Shown in pieces: positions 9,847 to 19,204 of a DNA stretch of 64,000 nucleotides. The number at the start of each line of letters is the position of its first letter. Position 1 is the stretch's first letter. The notes under the pieces were generated by a model. It did no database searches. It worked only from the letters and a program-made list of their open reading frames with translations, and was not told the origin of the DNA. Made by a program: the position numbers and the translations under genes. The stretch covers positions 124,001 through 188,000 of the forward strand of contig NZ_QJTK01000006.1 of assembly GCF_003217355.1 (NCBI RefSeq), given 5' to 3'. Source of the stretch: Rhodobacter viridis (lineage in GTDB: Bacteria > Pseudomonadota > Alphaproteobacteria > Rhodobacterales > Rhodobacteraceae).

Positions 9847-12192
9847 ATGCGCAAGTCTTCGGAAGACAAGGGTTTTCTGGACGATCTTCTGGGCCGGATG
9901 AGTTTGGCCGACAAGATCGGACAGCTCAACTTTCCCCATGCGGCGGGCCTGCCCACGACCGGCGCGGCCGAGGGCGCCGATACCGAAACGCTGATCCGGC
10001 GCGGCCATCTGTGCGGCACCTCTGCGGGCGCCAATATCGCCGAGCGCCGGGTGCTGCAGCGCATGGCGCTTGAGGAAAGCCCGCATGGCATTCCGCTTTT
10101 CTTCGCCCGCGACTGCCTGCAACGCTATATCACCTGCGGGCCGATCCCGCTGGCGCTGTCGTGCTCCTGGGATCTCGACCTGATCACCCGCATCGCCGAG
10201 ATGACCGCACGCGAAGCGCGGACGGATGGGGTTTCCCTCACCTGGGCGCCGATGCTCGATATCAGCTACGACGCGCGCTGGGGCCGGATTGCCGAGGGTC
10301 ATGGCGAGCTGCCGCATCTGTGCGCCGCCATCGCGCGGGCGATCGTGACGGGCTATCAGGGCGCCGATGGCGACATGGCCCGGCCCGACCGGATGATGGC
10401 CACCCTGAAGCATTTCGCGGGCTACGGGCTCTCCATCGGCGGGCGCGATTATGCGGCGGTGGAGGCGAGCGCCTCGACGCTGATGCGGATCATGGCGCCG
10501 TTCGAGGCGGGCGTCGCTGCCGGGGCCGGCGCGGTGATGGTCGCGTTCTCGGCGCTGAACGACATTCCCGCCACCGCGCATCGGGTGCTTTTGCAAGACA
10601 TCCTGCGCGACCGCTTCGGCTTTGACGGCATGATCGTCACCGATTTCACCGCCATCGACCCCGAACTGATCAACCACGGCATTGCCGCCGATGCGCGCGC
10701 GGCCGCCTATCTCGCCTTCAAGGCGGGCGTCGCCGTCGATCTGGTGTCGGGCGCCTTCCTGCATCACCTCGCCCCTCTGGTCGAGGAGGGCAAGACCGCC
10801 CCCGACGCCCGGCGCTGGGGTCCGGTGACCGAAGACGAAATCACCGCCCGCTGCCGCGAGGTGCTGCGGGCGAAGGAAAGGCTCGGCCTGTTCGCCGATC
10901 CCTTCCTCGGGCTGGACGAGGATCTGCGGGCGAAAGTGGTCCGCGCCCCCGATCACATCGCGCTGGTCCGCGAGGCCGCCGCGAAGTCCTTGGTTCTGTT
11001 GAAGAACACCGGGGTTCTGCCGCTGGCCCGCGGGGCCACGCTTGCCCTGATCGGCCCGCTGGCCGAGGATCGGATCGACATGCAGGGCAGCTGGGCGATC
11101 GATGTGAACCCGATGGACAGCGTGACCATTGCCGAGGGGCTGGCCGCCGTCGCAGGCCCCGGCACCAAGGTTCTGATCGCCAAGGGCTGCTCGATCGTCG
11201 AAGACCCGGCGCTGGCGGCGCGGCTGAATGTGCACAACCGTGCCATGCCCTCGGTCCCGCCGGAAAGCCGGTCGCTCGACGAGATGCTGGCCGAGGCGCG
11301 CGCGGTGGCGAGCCAAACCGATGCGATCGTGCTGGCGCTTGGCGAGGCCAAAGAACACTCCGGCGAAAGCTCGACCCGGATGGACATCACGCTTCCGGGC
11401 GCGCAGCCGCGACTTGTCCGCGAAATGGCCGAAATCGCGAAAGCCCGCGGCATCCCGTTGATCCTGCTGGTGATTTCTGGCCGTCCGCTTGCCCTGACCG
11501 AGGAAGCCGCGCTTTCCGATGCGCTGATCTGGACCGGCCATCCGGGTGCCGAGGGTGGCCCGGCCATCGCCGAGGTTCTGTTCGGCGACCGTTCCCCCGA
11601 AGGACGGCTCTCGATTTCGCTGCCCCGTCACGTCGGGCAACTGCCCTTGCGGATCGAAGACCTGCCGTCGGGCCGCCCGCGCGAGGCGATCGGCGTCGAT
11701 GTCTTTGGCGATGACGAGACCGACGCGACCGGGCGGCATGTCTTCCGCAAATTCACCACCGCCTGCATCCTTGAAGGCCCGCATCTGCCGCTTTACCCGG
11801 CGGGCTTCGGGCTTAGCTACACCAGCTTCGCCTATGGCAAACCACAGCCCAGCGCGACCGAGCTGCAAGGCGCCGACGCAGTGCTGGAAGTGACCATCGA
11901 GGTGACAAACACCGGGGCCCGGGCAGGCACCGAAACCGTGCAGCTTTACCTGCGCGATCCGGTCGCCGAAATCTCGCGACCGATCCGCGAGCTCAAGGGC
12001 TTCGCGCGTCTCACGCTGGCGCCGGGCGAGACCGGCACGGCAAGCTTCCGCCTGACCACCGCGGATCTGGACTACGACCGCGGCCCCGATCTGGCGCAGA
12101 TGCGCCGCGACTGGGAGGGCGGCGAATTCCGCCTCAGCCTCGGCCCGCATGCGCTTGAAACGCAAGAGATTTCAATCCGGTGGGCGAAATGA
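9847..12192 (+). CDS. Cytoplasmic GH3 beta-glucosidase
   Basis: 781 residues, glycoside hydrolase family 3. The order is an N-terminal TIM-barrel domain (KIGQLNFPH; KHFAGYG; nucleophile region FDGMIVTDFTAI with the Asp near residue 266), an alpha/beta sandwich (EAAAKSLVLLKNTGVLPL; AKEHSGESS) and a C-terminal fibronectin-III-like domain (LYPAGFGLSYTSF). There is no signal peptide, so it should act on imported sugars. The next gene overlaps its stop (ATGA), pairing it with a GH144-like protein. That context suggests beta-1,2-glucan (sophoro-oligosaccharide) breakdown, which is an inference. Confidence 0.9.
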   Translation: MRKSSEDKGFLDDLLGRMSLADKIGQLNFPHAAGLPTTGAAEGADTETLIRRGHLCGTSAGANIAERRVLQRMALEESPHGIPLFFARDCLQRYITCGPIPLALSCSWDLDLITRIAEMTAREARTDGVSLTWAPMLDISYDARWGRIAEGHGELPHLCAAIARAIVTGYQGADGDMARPDRMMATLKHFAGYGLSIGGRDYAAVEASASTLMRIMAPFEAGVAAGAGAVMVAFSALNDIPATAHRVLLQDILRDRFGFDGMIVTDFTAIDPELINHGIAADARAAAYLAFKAGVAVDLVSGAFLHHLAPLVEEGKTAPDARRWGPVTEDEITARCREVLRAKERLGLFADPFLGLDEDLRAKVVRAPDHIALVREAAAKSLVLLKNTGVLPLARGATLALIGPLAEDRIDMQGSWAIDVNPMDSVTIAEGLAAVAGPGTKVLIAKGCSIVEDPALAARLNVHNRAMPSVPPESRSLDEMLAEARAVASQTDAIVLALGEAKEHSGESSTRMDITLPGAQPRLVREMAEIAKARGIPLILLVISGRPLALTEEAALSDALIWTGHPGAEGGPAIAEVLFGDRSPEGRLSISLPRHVGQLPLRIEDLPSGRPREAIGVDVFGDDETDATGRHVFRKFTTACILEGPHLPLYPAGFGLSYTSFAYGKPQPSATELQGADAVLEVTIEVTNTGARAGTETVQLYLRDPVAEISRPIRELKGFARLTLAPGETGTASFRLTTADLDYDRGPDLAQMRRDWEGGEFRLSLGPHALETQEISIRWAK

Positions 12193-13391
12193 GGACGGCG
12201 GCGCTGCTCGACCGCATTCAGTCCGAGACGCTGCGCTATTTCACCGAGTTTGGCCATCCGGTCAGCGGCATGGCCCGCGAGCGCTACGGCGACGAGACAT
12301 GGCTCGACACCGTCACCACCGGCGGCACCGGCTTTGGCCTGATGGCGCTGATCGTGGGCGCCGAGCGCGGCTTTGCCCCCCGCGACGCGGTGCTGGCGCA
12401 GATCGACCGGATCGTCGCCCATCTGGAAGCCGCGCCCCGCCATCGCGGCGCCTTCCCGCATTGGATGCAGGGCGCAACCGGCGCCACCATCGCCTTTTCC
12501 CCCCATGACGACGGCGGCGACATCGTCGAGACCGCCTTCCTGATGATGGGGCTTTTGACGGTGCGGCAATGGCTTGCGCCCTTTGCCCCCGCCTTGGCCG
12601 CGCGGATTCAGGCGCTCTGGTGGGCGGTGGATTGGGTGGGCTTCTGCCCGACCCCCGACCGGCTGCACTGGCACTGGAGCCCCAATCACGGCTTTGGAAA
12701 ACTGGCCCTGATGGGCTGGCACGAGGGGCTCATTGCCTTCGTGCTTGGCGCGGGCTCGCCCACCCATCCGATCGACCCGGCCGCCTACACGGACAGCTGG
12801 AAGCACAGCCCCGGATTTCGCAACGGCAACCATTACCACCGCATCCGCCTGCCGCTTGGACCGGCGCAGGGCGGGCCCTTGTTCTTCAGCCACTATTCCT
12901 TCCTCGGCCTCGATCCGCGCGGGCTGGTGGAGGACGGCATCGACTATTTCGCGCAAAACCGCGCCCAGACCCGGATCAACCACGCGCATTGTCTGGAAAA
13001 CCCTGGCAAATTCGCGGGTTACGGGACCTTCTGGGGGCTGACCGCCTGCGACGGACCGGATGGCTACAATGCCTTCTCGCCCGCGAACGACAAGGGCGTG
13101 ATCGCCCCCACCGCGGCGCTTTCGGCGCTGCCCTATCTGCCGCGCGCGAGCCTTTCGGCTGCCCGGGCGATGGAGGCGCGGCCCGAATTGTGGGGGCCTT
13201 ATGGCATGCTCGATGCCTTTGACGACACACGGGGCTGGGTCGCAAAAAGCCACCTTGCCATCGATCAAGGCCCGATCGTCGGCATGACCGAGAACGCCCG
13301 CACCGGGCTTTTGTGGCGGCTCTTCATGTCCGCGCCCGAGGTGCAGACTGGGCTGCGCCAACTTGGGTTCTCAAGCCCGCACCTCGGCTGA
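12189..13391 (+). CDS. GH144-like (COG5368) glucanase/glucoamylase-family protein
   Basis: 400 residues resembling the COG5368 family that includes GH144 endo-beta-1,2-glucanases: TGGTGFGLMALIVGAERGF, GGDIVETAFLMMGLLTVRQ, and WHEGLIAFVLGAGSPTHPI are characteristic. Family members form an (alpha/alpha)6 barrel. The ATG at 12189 overlaps the GH3 stop (ATGA), so the two are translationally coupled. No signal peptide is visible, which is unusual because most known members are exported. The last 21 bp overlap the 3' end of the convergent ABC gene. Confidence 0.82.
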   Translation: MRTAALLDRIQSETLRYFTEFGHPVSGMARERYGDETWLDTVTTGGTGFGLMALIVGAERGFAPRDAVLAQIDRIVAHLEAAPRHRGAFPHWMQGATGATIAFSPHDDGGDIVETAFLMMGLLTVRQWLAPFAPALAARIQALWWAVDWVGFCPTPDRLHWHWSPNHGFGKLALMGWHEGLIAFVLGAGSPTHPIDPAAYTDSWKHSPGFRNGNHYHRIRLPLGPAQGGPLFFSHYSFLGLDPRGLVEDGIDYFAQNRAQTRINHAHCLENPGKFAGYGTFWGLTACDGPDGYNAFSPANDKGVIAPTAALSALPYLPRASLSAARAMEARPELWGPYGMLDAFDDTRGWVAKSHLAIDQGPIVGMTENARTGLLWRLFMSAPEVQTGLRQLGFSSPHLG

Positions 13392-15122
13392 AGCGACACC
13401 CTCACCGGCAAAAATCTCGACCGTGCGGGTAAAGACCCCATGCGGCGTGCCACCGTTGCCGATGTCGATCAGGCCCAGATGCGCCAGCGGCCCCTTGAGC
13501 AGCGTCACGATCCGCGCCCGGGCCTCGGGGTCCAGCTGCGGCAGCGTGTCGTCCATCACCAGCCATTGCGGCCGGTTCAGGATCACCCGCGCAAAACTCA
13601 CGCAGTGCTTTTCGCTTTCCGAGAGCAGCTTTTCCCAATGTTCCTCGGCATCAAGGCTCGCCATCAAATGGCCAAGCCCCACCGTCTGCAGCGCCGCCTC
13701 GACCTCGGGACGGGGGAAATGCGCCGCCGAATGCGGATAGCCCAGCACGTCGATCAGCCGCCCCGGCGGCACATAAGCGCGCGTCGGCATATACATCACG
13801 GCGCCGGCCAGCGGCATCGCGATCCGGCCGGTGCCACGATCCCAAAGCCCCGCCAGCGTGCGGAACAGGATCGTCTTGCCCGAGCCCGACGAGCCCTTGA
13901 GCAGCAGCCGATCCCCCGGCGCCAGCCGGATCGGGTCTTCGGCGAGCGTGACCGAGACATAGGGGGTGACGATCGACAGCCCCTCGATCTCGACCCCGCT
14001 CTCGGCCGGTTCGCGGCGAATGCGGTCGGGCGTGCCGTCGCAGGCCTCGCGCGCCAGATCGTGCAGGGCGCGGTGGAAGGTCATCACCCGATGCAGCGTC
14101 GCCCGCCAGGTGGCAATGCCCGCGAAGTTGTTGATGAAAAAGCGCAAAGCGCCCTGCACCTGGTTGAATGCGCCGACGACCAGCATCAGCTCGCCGATCG
14201 TCATGTCGGAGCTGAAATAGAACGGCGCAGCCGCAAGGATCGGCGCCACCGTGTTGAACCAGCCCGAGCCCGCGGTGACCCAGGTCAGCCCCACCGTCGC
14301 ACGGATCACGCCGTGGATCACCTCGACCAGCCGCCCGAAGGCCGCCTTGATCCGCCGCGCTTCGACCCGCTCGCCGCGTTCGAGCGTGATCGCCTCGGCG
14401 GCTTCGCTGACACGGACGAGCTCGAAGCGGAAGTCGGCCTCCCGCGCGGCCTTTTCGGCGCTCATCGCGACAAGGGGGCGGCCGACGCGCCAACTCATCA
14501 GCGAGGCGATGCCAGCATAGACAAGCGCGCACCAGACCATGAAGCCCGGAATTTCGACTGAGCGACCGAAGGCGGTCAGCGACAGCCCGTCGGAATGGTG
14601 CCACAGCACGCCGACGAAGGACAAAAGCAGCAGCCCCGCCTGAAAGAGCCCGACGCCAAGCGCAACGGAAAGATCGGCCAGCCCGTCGATATCGGCCTGC
14701 AAGCGCTGATCCGGGTTCTCGCCGATCCGGCCCGCCCGCGACAGCCGCAGCGCCTGACCGGGCCGCATCCAGTCGTGCAAGAGCGCGGTAAAGATGCCCC
14801 GCCGCAGCGTCAGCTTCAGCGTCTGATCCAGCCAGAGCTGCCCGACGTTCAGCGCCAGAAGCCCCCCGGCGAGCAGCGCAAAGACCCCGAGCTGCACCAC
14901 GAAGGCCGGAAAATCCTTGCGCGTCAGCGCGTCGTAAAAGGGCTGATTCCAGGCGTTGAGCAGGATCTGCGCCGCCGCCGTCACCGCGATGACCGCGACA
15001 AGCCCCCCCACCAGCCAGACGATGCGCCGCCCGCTGCGCACCGTGCGCAGGATGCGGCCCAGATCGGCCAGCTGCCCGAAGAGGCCGGGGGTCGGGTCGG
15101 TTTCGGGCGTCAGATCGGTCAT
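13371..15122 (-). CDS. YddA/SbmA-like ABC transporter (fused permease-ATPase) with degenerate ATPase motifs
   Basis: 583 residues: a six-helix membrane domain of the SbmA/BacA/YddA type (residues ~30-330; NAWNQPFYDALTRKDF and WRVGRPLVAM are typical), then a nucleotide-binding domain. Walker A is intact (KGSSGSGKT, K near 416). Other key positions differ from the family: Q-loop PTR instead of PQR/K, signature LSESEK instead of LSxGEQ, Walker B VMDDT instead of LDE, and IDIGNG where an ISVGH switch histidine is expected. It may bind ATP but hydrolyse it poorly. I chose MTDLTPETDP as start; the open frame upstream is non-coding extension. Confidence 0.85.
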   Translation of the reverse strand: MTDLTPETDPTPGLFGQLADLGRILRTVRSGRRIVWLVGGLVAVIAVTAAAQILLNAWNQPFYDALTRKDFPAFVVQLGVFALLAGGLLALNVGQLWLDQTLKLTLRRGIFTALLHDWMRPGQALRLSRAGRIGENPDQRLQADIDGLADLSVALGVGLFQAGLLLLSFVGVLWHHSDGLSLTAFGRSVEIPGFMVWCALVYAGIASLMSWRVGRPLVAMSAEKAAREADFRFELVRVSEAAEAITLERGERVEARRIKAAFGRLVEVIHGVIRATVGLTWVTAGSGWFNTVAPILAAAPFYFSSDMTIGELMLVVGAFNQVQGALRFFINNFAGIATWRATLHRVMTFHRALHDLAREACDGTPDRIRREPAESGVEIEGLSIVTPYVSVTLAEDPIRLAPGDRLLLKGSSGSGKTILFRTLAGLWDRGTGRIAMPLAGAVMYMPTRAYVPPGRLIDVLGYPHSAAHFPRPEVEAALQTVGLGHLMASLDAEEHWEKLLSESEKHCVSFARVILNRPQWLVMDDTLPQLDPEARARIVTLLKGPLAHLGLIDIGNGGTPHGVFTRTVEIFAGEGVASAEVRA

Positions 15123-15374
15123 TCCGGAACCTTGCTTGGGGCTGCGCCCTAAAGAACCGCCAAACCGCGCCGGGCGCAACCCGAAGCCGAGCGATTTGTC
15201 GTGATGGTCGCACCTCAGGGCAAATGTCGCGTTACCGAGATGCCCGCGCCCTGCGCAAAGGGGCGCAAAAAGCGGCGATCGGGCGCAGCGCTGCGGCCGA
15301 CCCGCGCCAATGCGCCCCTTGCGCCGCAGCCTGACGGCGCCTAAAACCCGCGCGAAACGCTCAGGAGTTGCGCC

Positions 15375-16031
15375 ATGACCGGAACCGCCTTCAAGAAACT
15401 CGCCCTTGTGACCGGCGCCTCGCGCGGGCTCGGCTTTGCCATCGCCGAGGAACTGGCGGAACAGGGCTGGCACGTGATGGCGGTGGCGCGCACCGTGGGC
15501 GGGCTCGAGGCGCTTGATGACGTCATTCAGGCCAAGGGCGGCTCGGCGACGCTCGCGCCGCTCGACATCACCAAGCCCGAGGAAATGGAGACCCTCGCCA
15601 ACGGCATCCTGGGCCGCTGGGGCGGGCTGCAACTGTGGATCCACACCGCGGTCCATGCCGCGCCGCTCTCGCCTGCCGCGCATTCCGATGCGAAGGACAT
15701 GGAGAAATCGGTGGCGACGAACCTGACCGGCACCGCGACGCTGATCCCGCTGATCGACCCGCTGCTGCGCGAAGGCGAGGGCACCGCGGTCTTCTTCGAG
15801 GATAACCGCGCGGGCCAGCCCTATTTCGGCTCCTATGGCGCGACGAAAGCGGCGCAGATCGCGCTGGCGCGCAGCTATGCCGCCGAATCCGCGAAGATCG
15901 GCCCGAAGGTGCGGATTCTGGCGCCGCAGCCGATGGCCACGGCCGTGCGGGCACGCTTCTTCCCCTCGGAAGACCGCGCGCCGCTGATCGATTGCCGCGT
16001 CGAAGCGAAACGCCTTCTGGCCGAGATCTGA
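15375..16031 (+). CDS. Short-chain dehydrogenase/reductase
   Basis: 218 residues with the SDR cofactor motif TGASRGLG near residue 14 and the catalytic YGATK. The usual NNAG segment is replaced by IHTAVHA, so substrate and even activity are uncertain. It resembles small SDRs annotated as generic oxidoreductases in Rhodobacterales. The ATG follows AGGAGTTGCGCC. A palindromic element begins just after the stop. The 250 bp upstream, between it and the divergent ABC gene, hold no other feature I can support. Confidence 0.8.
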   Translation: MTGTAFKKLALVTGASRGLGFAIAEELAEQGWHVMAVARTVGGLEALDDVIQAKGGSATLAPLDITKPEEMETLANGILGRWGGLQLWIHTAVHAAPLSPAAHSDAKDMEKSVATNLTGTATLIPLIDPLLREGEGTAVFFEDNRAGQPYFGSYGATKAAQIALARSYAAESAKIGPKVRILAPQPMATAVRARFFPSEDRAPLIDCRVEAKRLLAEI

Positions 16032-16037
16032 CGGAAA

Positions 16038-16163
16038 GGGGGGCTCTGCCCCCCGCTTCGCTCCCCCCGAGATATTTGCGGCAAGATAAAGGGGCATGGT
16101 TTTATCTTGCCCCAAATATCCCGGGGGTGAATTGGCCGAAGGCCAAGAGGGTGCAGCGCCCCC
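16038..16163. repeat. TATTT/CAAG palindromic element, copy 3 (class B, full)
   Basis: Starts 7 nt after the SDR stop. Left flank hairpin GGGGGCTCTGCCCCC; left arm GAGATATTTGCGGCAAGATAAA; right arm TTTATCTTGCCCCAAATATC then CCGGGGG; right flank GGCCGAAGGCC and GTGCAGCGCCCCC. The central palindrome alone would fold into a ~27-bp stem. It lies between two genes on the same strand. Confidence 0.9.
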
Positions 16164-16285
16164 TTCCCCGCTCGTTTTCGCCGCAACCGGGTCCGCAAGG
16201 GCACACCTTCGCGCCAACTGCAGCACCTTGCTTGTTCCCGTGCGGCGCAGCGGCTAATCAGAACGAAACGGGGGTACGAGGGACC

Positions 16286-17074
16286 ATGCGCATTCTGATC
16301 ACCAATGACGACGGCATCAACGCGCCGGGGCTCGAGGTGCTCGAGGCCATTGCGGCCGATCTGGCCGGCCCCGAGGGCGAAGTCTGGATCGTCGCCCCCG
16401 CCTTCGAGCAATCGGGCGTCGGTCATGCGATCAGCTACAACCGGCCGATGTCGATCGCGAAGCTCGGCCCGCGCCGCTATGCGGCCGAGGGCAGCCCGGC
16501 CGATTGCGTGCTGGCGGGGCTTTACGACGTGCTGACCGACGGGCGGCCGGATCTGGTGCTCTCGGGCGTCAACCGCGGCAACAATTCGGCCGAGAATGCG
16601 CTTTACTCGGGCACGCTGGGCGGCGCGATGGAAGCCGCGCTGCAGGGCATTCCGGCGATCGCGCTGAGCCAGTTCCTCGGCCCGGCCTGCATCGGCCCCG
16701 GCCTTGATCCTTTCGAGGCGGCCCGCGTGCATGGCCCCGCTCTGGTGCGCAAGCTCTGGGACAACGGCATCTGGGACGACGGTGCCTATCGTGTCTTCTA
16801 CAACGTCAACTTCCCGCCGGTTCTGGCCGCTGCGGTGAAGGGGACCAAGGTCGCGGCGCAAGGCTACCGCACCGACAGTTTCTTCACCGTCGAGCCCGCG
16901 GTCTCGCCGAATGGCCGGCGGTTTCTCTGGATCAAGGGCGGCCCGCAGCATGGCGCCACCGCGCCCGGCACCGATGCGATGGTCAACCTCGAGGGTTACA
17001 TCGCCGTCACGCCGATGCGCGCCGATCTGACCGCCCATGACGTGCTGGGCGATCTCGAGGCGCGGCTCGCATGA
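16286..17074 (+). CDS. surE: 5'/3'-nucleotidase SurE
   Basis: 262 residues. SurE dephosphorylates nucleoside monophosphates and short polyphosphates and is linked to stationary-phase survival. The metal-binding start [16 protein letters not shown] carries D8 and D9; SGVNRGNN supplies the conserved Asn and [11 protein letters not shown] follows. ACGAGGG precedes the ATG. Its stop overlaps the pcm start (ATGA), and nlpD follows, the same surE-pcm-nlpD order as in E. coli, without rpoS here. Confidence 0.96.
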   Translation: MRILITNDDGINAPGLEVLEAIAADLAGPEGEVWIVAPAFEQSGVGHAISYNRPMSIAKLGPRRYAAEGSPADCVLAGLYDVLTDGRPDLVLSGVNRGNNSAENALYSGTLGGAMEAALQGIPAIALSQFLGPACIGPGLDPFEAARVHGPALVRKLWDNGIWDDGAYRVFYNVNFPPVLAAAVKGTKVAAQGYRTDSFFTVEPAVSPNGRRFLWIKGGPQHGATAPGTDAMVNLEGYIAVTPMRADLTAHDVLGDLEARLA

Positions 17075-17718
17075 CCGAAGACGAGGCCGCGCAGATCAAG
17101 ATGCAGTTCCTTTACGCGCTGCGCTCGAAGGGCGTCACCGATGCCCGGATCCTGTCCGCCATGGAACGGATCGACCGCGGCGCCTTCGTGCGCGGCATCT
17201 TTGCCGAACGCGCCTATGAGGACATGCCGCTGCCGATCGCCTGCGGGCAGACGATTTCGCAACCCTCGGTCGTCGGCCTGATGACGCAGGCGCTTGCGGT
17301 CGGGCCGCGGGACCGGGTGCTCGAAATCGGCACCGGCTCGGGCTATCAGGCCGCGGTGCTGTCGCTGCTGTGCCGCCGGGTCTATACGGTCGATCGCCAC
17401 CGTCGCCTCGTGCGCGAGGCGCAGGCGCTGTTCGAGGCGCTGCATCTGCCCAATATCGTGGCCCTTGCCACGGACGGGTCACGCGGATTGCCCGATCAGG
17501 CGCCGTTTGACCGGATTCTGGTCACGGCTGCGGCCGAAGACCCGCCGGGCCCCCTGTTGTCGCAACTGAAGATCGGCGGTATCATGGTGCTTCCGGTCGG
17601 ACAGTCCGACACGGTGCAAAGCCTGATCCGGGTGACGCGGCTCGAAACCGGCTTCGATTACGAGGAACTTCGGCCGGTGCGCTTCGTGCCGCTGGTGGAG
17701 GGCATGGCGTCCGACTGA
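17071..17718 (+). CDS. pcm: Protein-L-isoaspartate O-methyltransferase
   Basis: 215 residues. Pcm uses S-adenosylmethionine to methylate isoaspartyl residues in aged proteins and start their repair. Visible motifs are the AdoMet loop [16 protein letters not shown], the family segment [17 protein letters not shown] and [15 protein letters not shown]. Start codon overlaps the surE stop by 4 bp, so the genes are translationally coupled. Confidence 0.96.
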   Translation: MTEDEAAQIKMQFLYALRSKGVTDARILSAMERIDRGAFVRGIFAERAYEDMPLPIACGQTISQPSVVGLMTQALAVGPRDRVLEIGTGSGYQAAVLSLLCRRVYTVDRHRRLVREAQALFEALHLPNIVALATDGSRGLPDQAPFDRILVTAAAEDPPGPLLSQLKIGGIMVLPVGQSDTVQSLIRVTRLETGFDYEELRPVRFVPLVEGMASD

Positions 17719-17810
17719 GCCCCGACAGGCTGACCGACGACGAGGCTGCAAGACGACGACGCGACGACCAAAAGACTGAACGAGCCAAAAAGACCGAACG
17801 AGGACGAGCG

Positions 17811-19055
17811 ATGCAAGCCCCCCTTTTCCGCCTGACCCGCGTGCTGATGACCGGCGTCGCGCTGGCCGCTCTGGCTGGCTGCGGCGAGGACGGCAAGTTC
17901 GATGCCGACCTGCGCCATTTCGGAAAGACCGGTTTCGACACCACCGATGCCGTGCGCCAGGCGACGGCTGAACGCCCTGCCCCCGATGCGCGCGGCGTGA
18001 TCTCCTATCCGAATTATCAGGTCGCGGTGGCGCGGCAGGGCGACACGATCGGCTCGGTCGCCTCGCGGCTTGGCCTCGATGCCTCGGAACTGGCCCGCTA
18101 CAACGCGCTTGAGCCGACCACGCCGCTGGGCAAGGGCGAGGTTCTGGCCCTGCCGCAACGCGTGAGTGAACCGGCAGGCGGCGTGATCGGCGCCGGCGGT
18201 GCGACGACGGGCAGCGAGCGGATCGACATCACCTCGCTCGCCTCGAGCGCCATCGACCGTGCCGCGGTCAGCCATCCGGCCCCGGTCGCCGCTCCCACGG
18301 CGGCTGCGCCGCGCCCGGCGACGCCGAGTGTCGCGCCCGCGGCAAAGCCTGCAACTCCGGGCGCGAGCGGCGCCGAGCCGGTGCGCCACCGCGTCGCCCG
18401 TGGCGAGACCGCCTATTCGATCGCGCGCTATTACAATGTCTCGGCCAAGTCCGTGGCGGAATGGAACGGCCTGCCCGCCGATCTGAGCGTGCGCGAAGGC
18501 CAGATGCTGATGATCCCGCCCGCCACCGGCGCGGCCCCGCCGCCCGCCACCGCGACGCTGACCGAGCCGGGCCAAGGCTCGCCCACGCCCGAGCCGCCCT
18601 CGGCCGCGAAGCCCTTGCCGAAAGAGGTGCCGCCGAAAGCCTCGGCCCCTGTCGACACCTCGGCCGCGCCCAATCTTGGCGCCTCGCGCACGGCCGCCTC
18701 GAGCAGTTCGAAATTCGTCATGCCGGTCTCGGGCGCGATCGTGCGCCCCTATGCCAAGGGCAAGAACGATGGCGTCGACATCAAGGCCGCCCCCGGCACC
18801 GCGGTGAAAGCCGCCGATGCGGGCACGGTGGCCGCGATCACCCAGGACACCGAGCATGTGCAGATCCTGGTCATGCGTCACGACGGCGGGCTCCTGACGG
18901 TCTATGCCAATATCGAAGGCATCACCGTCGCCAAGGGCGCCAAGGTCAGCCGCGGCCAGACCATCGCCAAGGTCCATTCCGGCGATCAGGGCTTCCTGCA
19001 TTTCGAGATCCGCAAGGGCTCCGACTCGGTCGACCCGATGCCCTATCTGGAATGA
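17811..19055 (+). CDS. nlpD: NlpD-like lipoprotein with LysM repeats and degenerate M23 domain
   Basis: 414 residues. A lipoprotein signal ends at LAGC (Cys24), so it is outer-membrane anchored. Two LysM modules bind peptidoglycan (YQVAVARQGDTIGSV..., HRVARGETAYSIARYYNVS). An Ala/Pro-rich linker leads to a C-terminal LytM/M23 domain. There the zinc ligands are missing: KNDGVDI has Asn for His, and GFLHFEIR lacks the first His of HLHFEIR. It therefore probably activates an amidase during division, like E. coli NlpD, rather than cutting itself. GAGGACGAGCG precedes the ATG. Confidence 0.9.
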   Translation: MQAPLFRLTRVLMTGVALAALAGCGEDGKFDADLRHFGKTGFDTTDAVRQATAERPAPDARGVISYPNYQVAVARQGDTIGSVASRLGLDASELARYNALEPTTPLGKGEVLALPQRVSEPAGGVIGAGGATTGSERIDITSLASSAIDRAAVSHPAPVAAPTAAAPRPATPSVAPAAKPATPGASGAEPVRHRVARGETAYSIARYYNVSAKSVAEWNGLPADLSVREGQMLMIPPATGAAPPPATATLTEPGQGSPTPEPPSAAKPLPKEVPPKASAPVDTSAAPNLGASRTAASSSSKFVMPVSGAIVRPYAKGKNDGVDIKAAPGTAVKAADAGTVAAITQDTEHVQILVMRHDGGLLTVYANIEGITVAKGAKVSRGQTIAKVHSGDQGFLHFEIRKGSDSVDPMPYLE

Positions 19056-19091
19056 TCGCGACACCCGCGGCCAAGACATGACGGATGACGC

Positions 19092-19117
19092 AAAAAGGGG
19101 GCTTTTGCCCCCTTTTT
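19092..19117. terminator. Rho-independent terminator after nlpD
   Basis: Perfect 11-bp stem AAAAAGGGGGC-TTTT-GCCCCCTTTTT, 36 bp after the nlpD stop. It separates surE-pcm-nlpD from the transporter gene and is symmetrical enough to work in both directions. Confidence 0.92.
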
Positions 19118-19204
19118 CCATCCGGTAACAATAACTTGACCTCTCCGGCCGGGAAGCGCAGTTTTGCCGAGGGGGGAGGACACCCTTGCAGGAGGGGGGT
19201 GGCC

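Noticed and set aside
15123-16226. N-terminal extension of the ABC protein frame beyond 15122
   Set aside because: It runs antisense through the SDR gene and a palindromic element and looks non-coding; MTDLTPETDP is a natural start.
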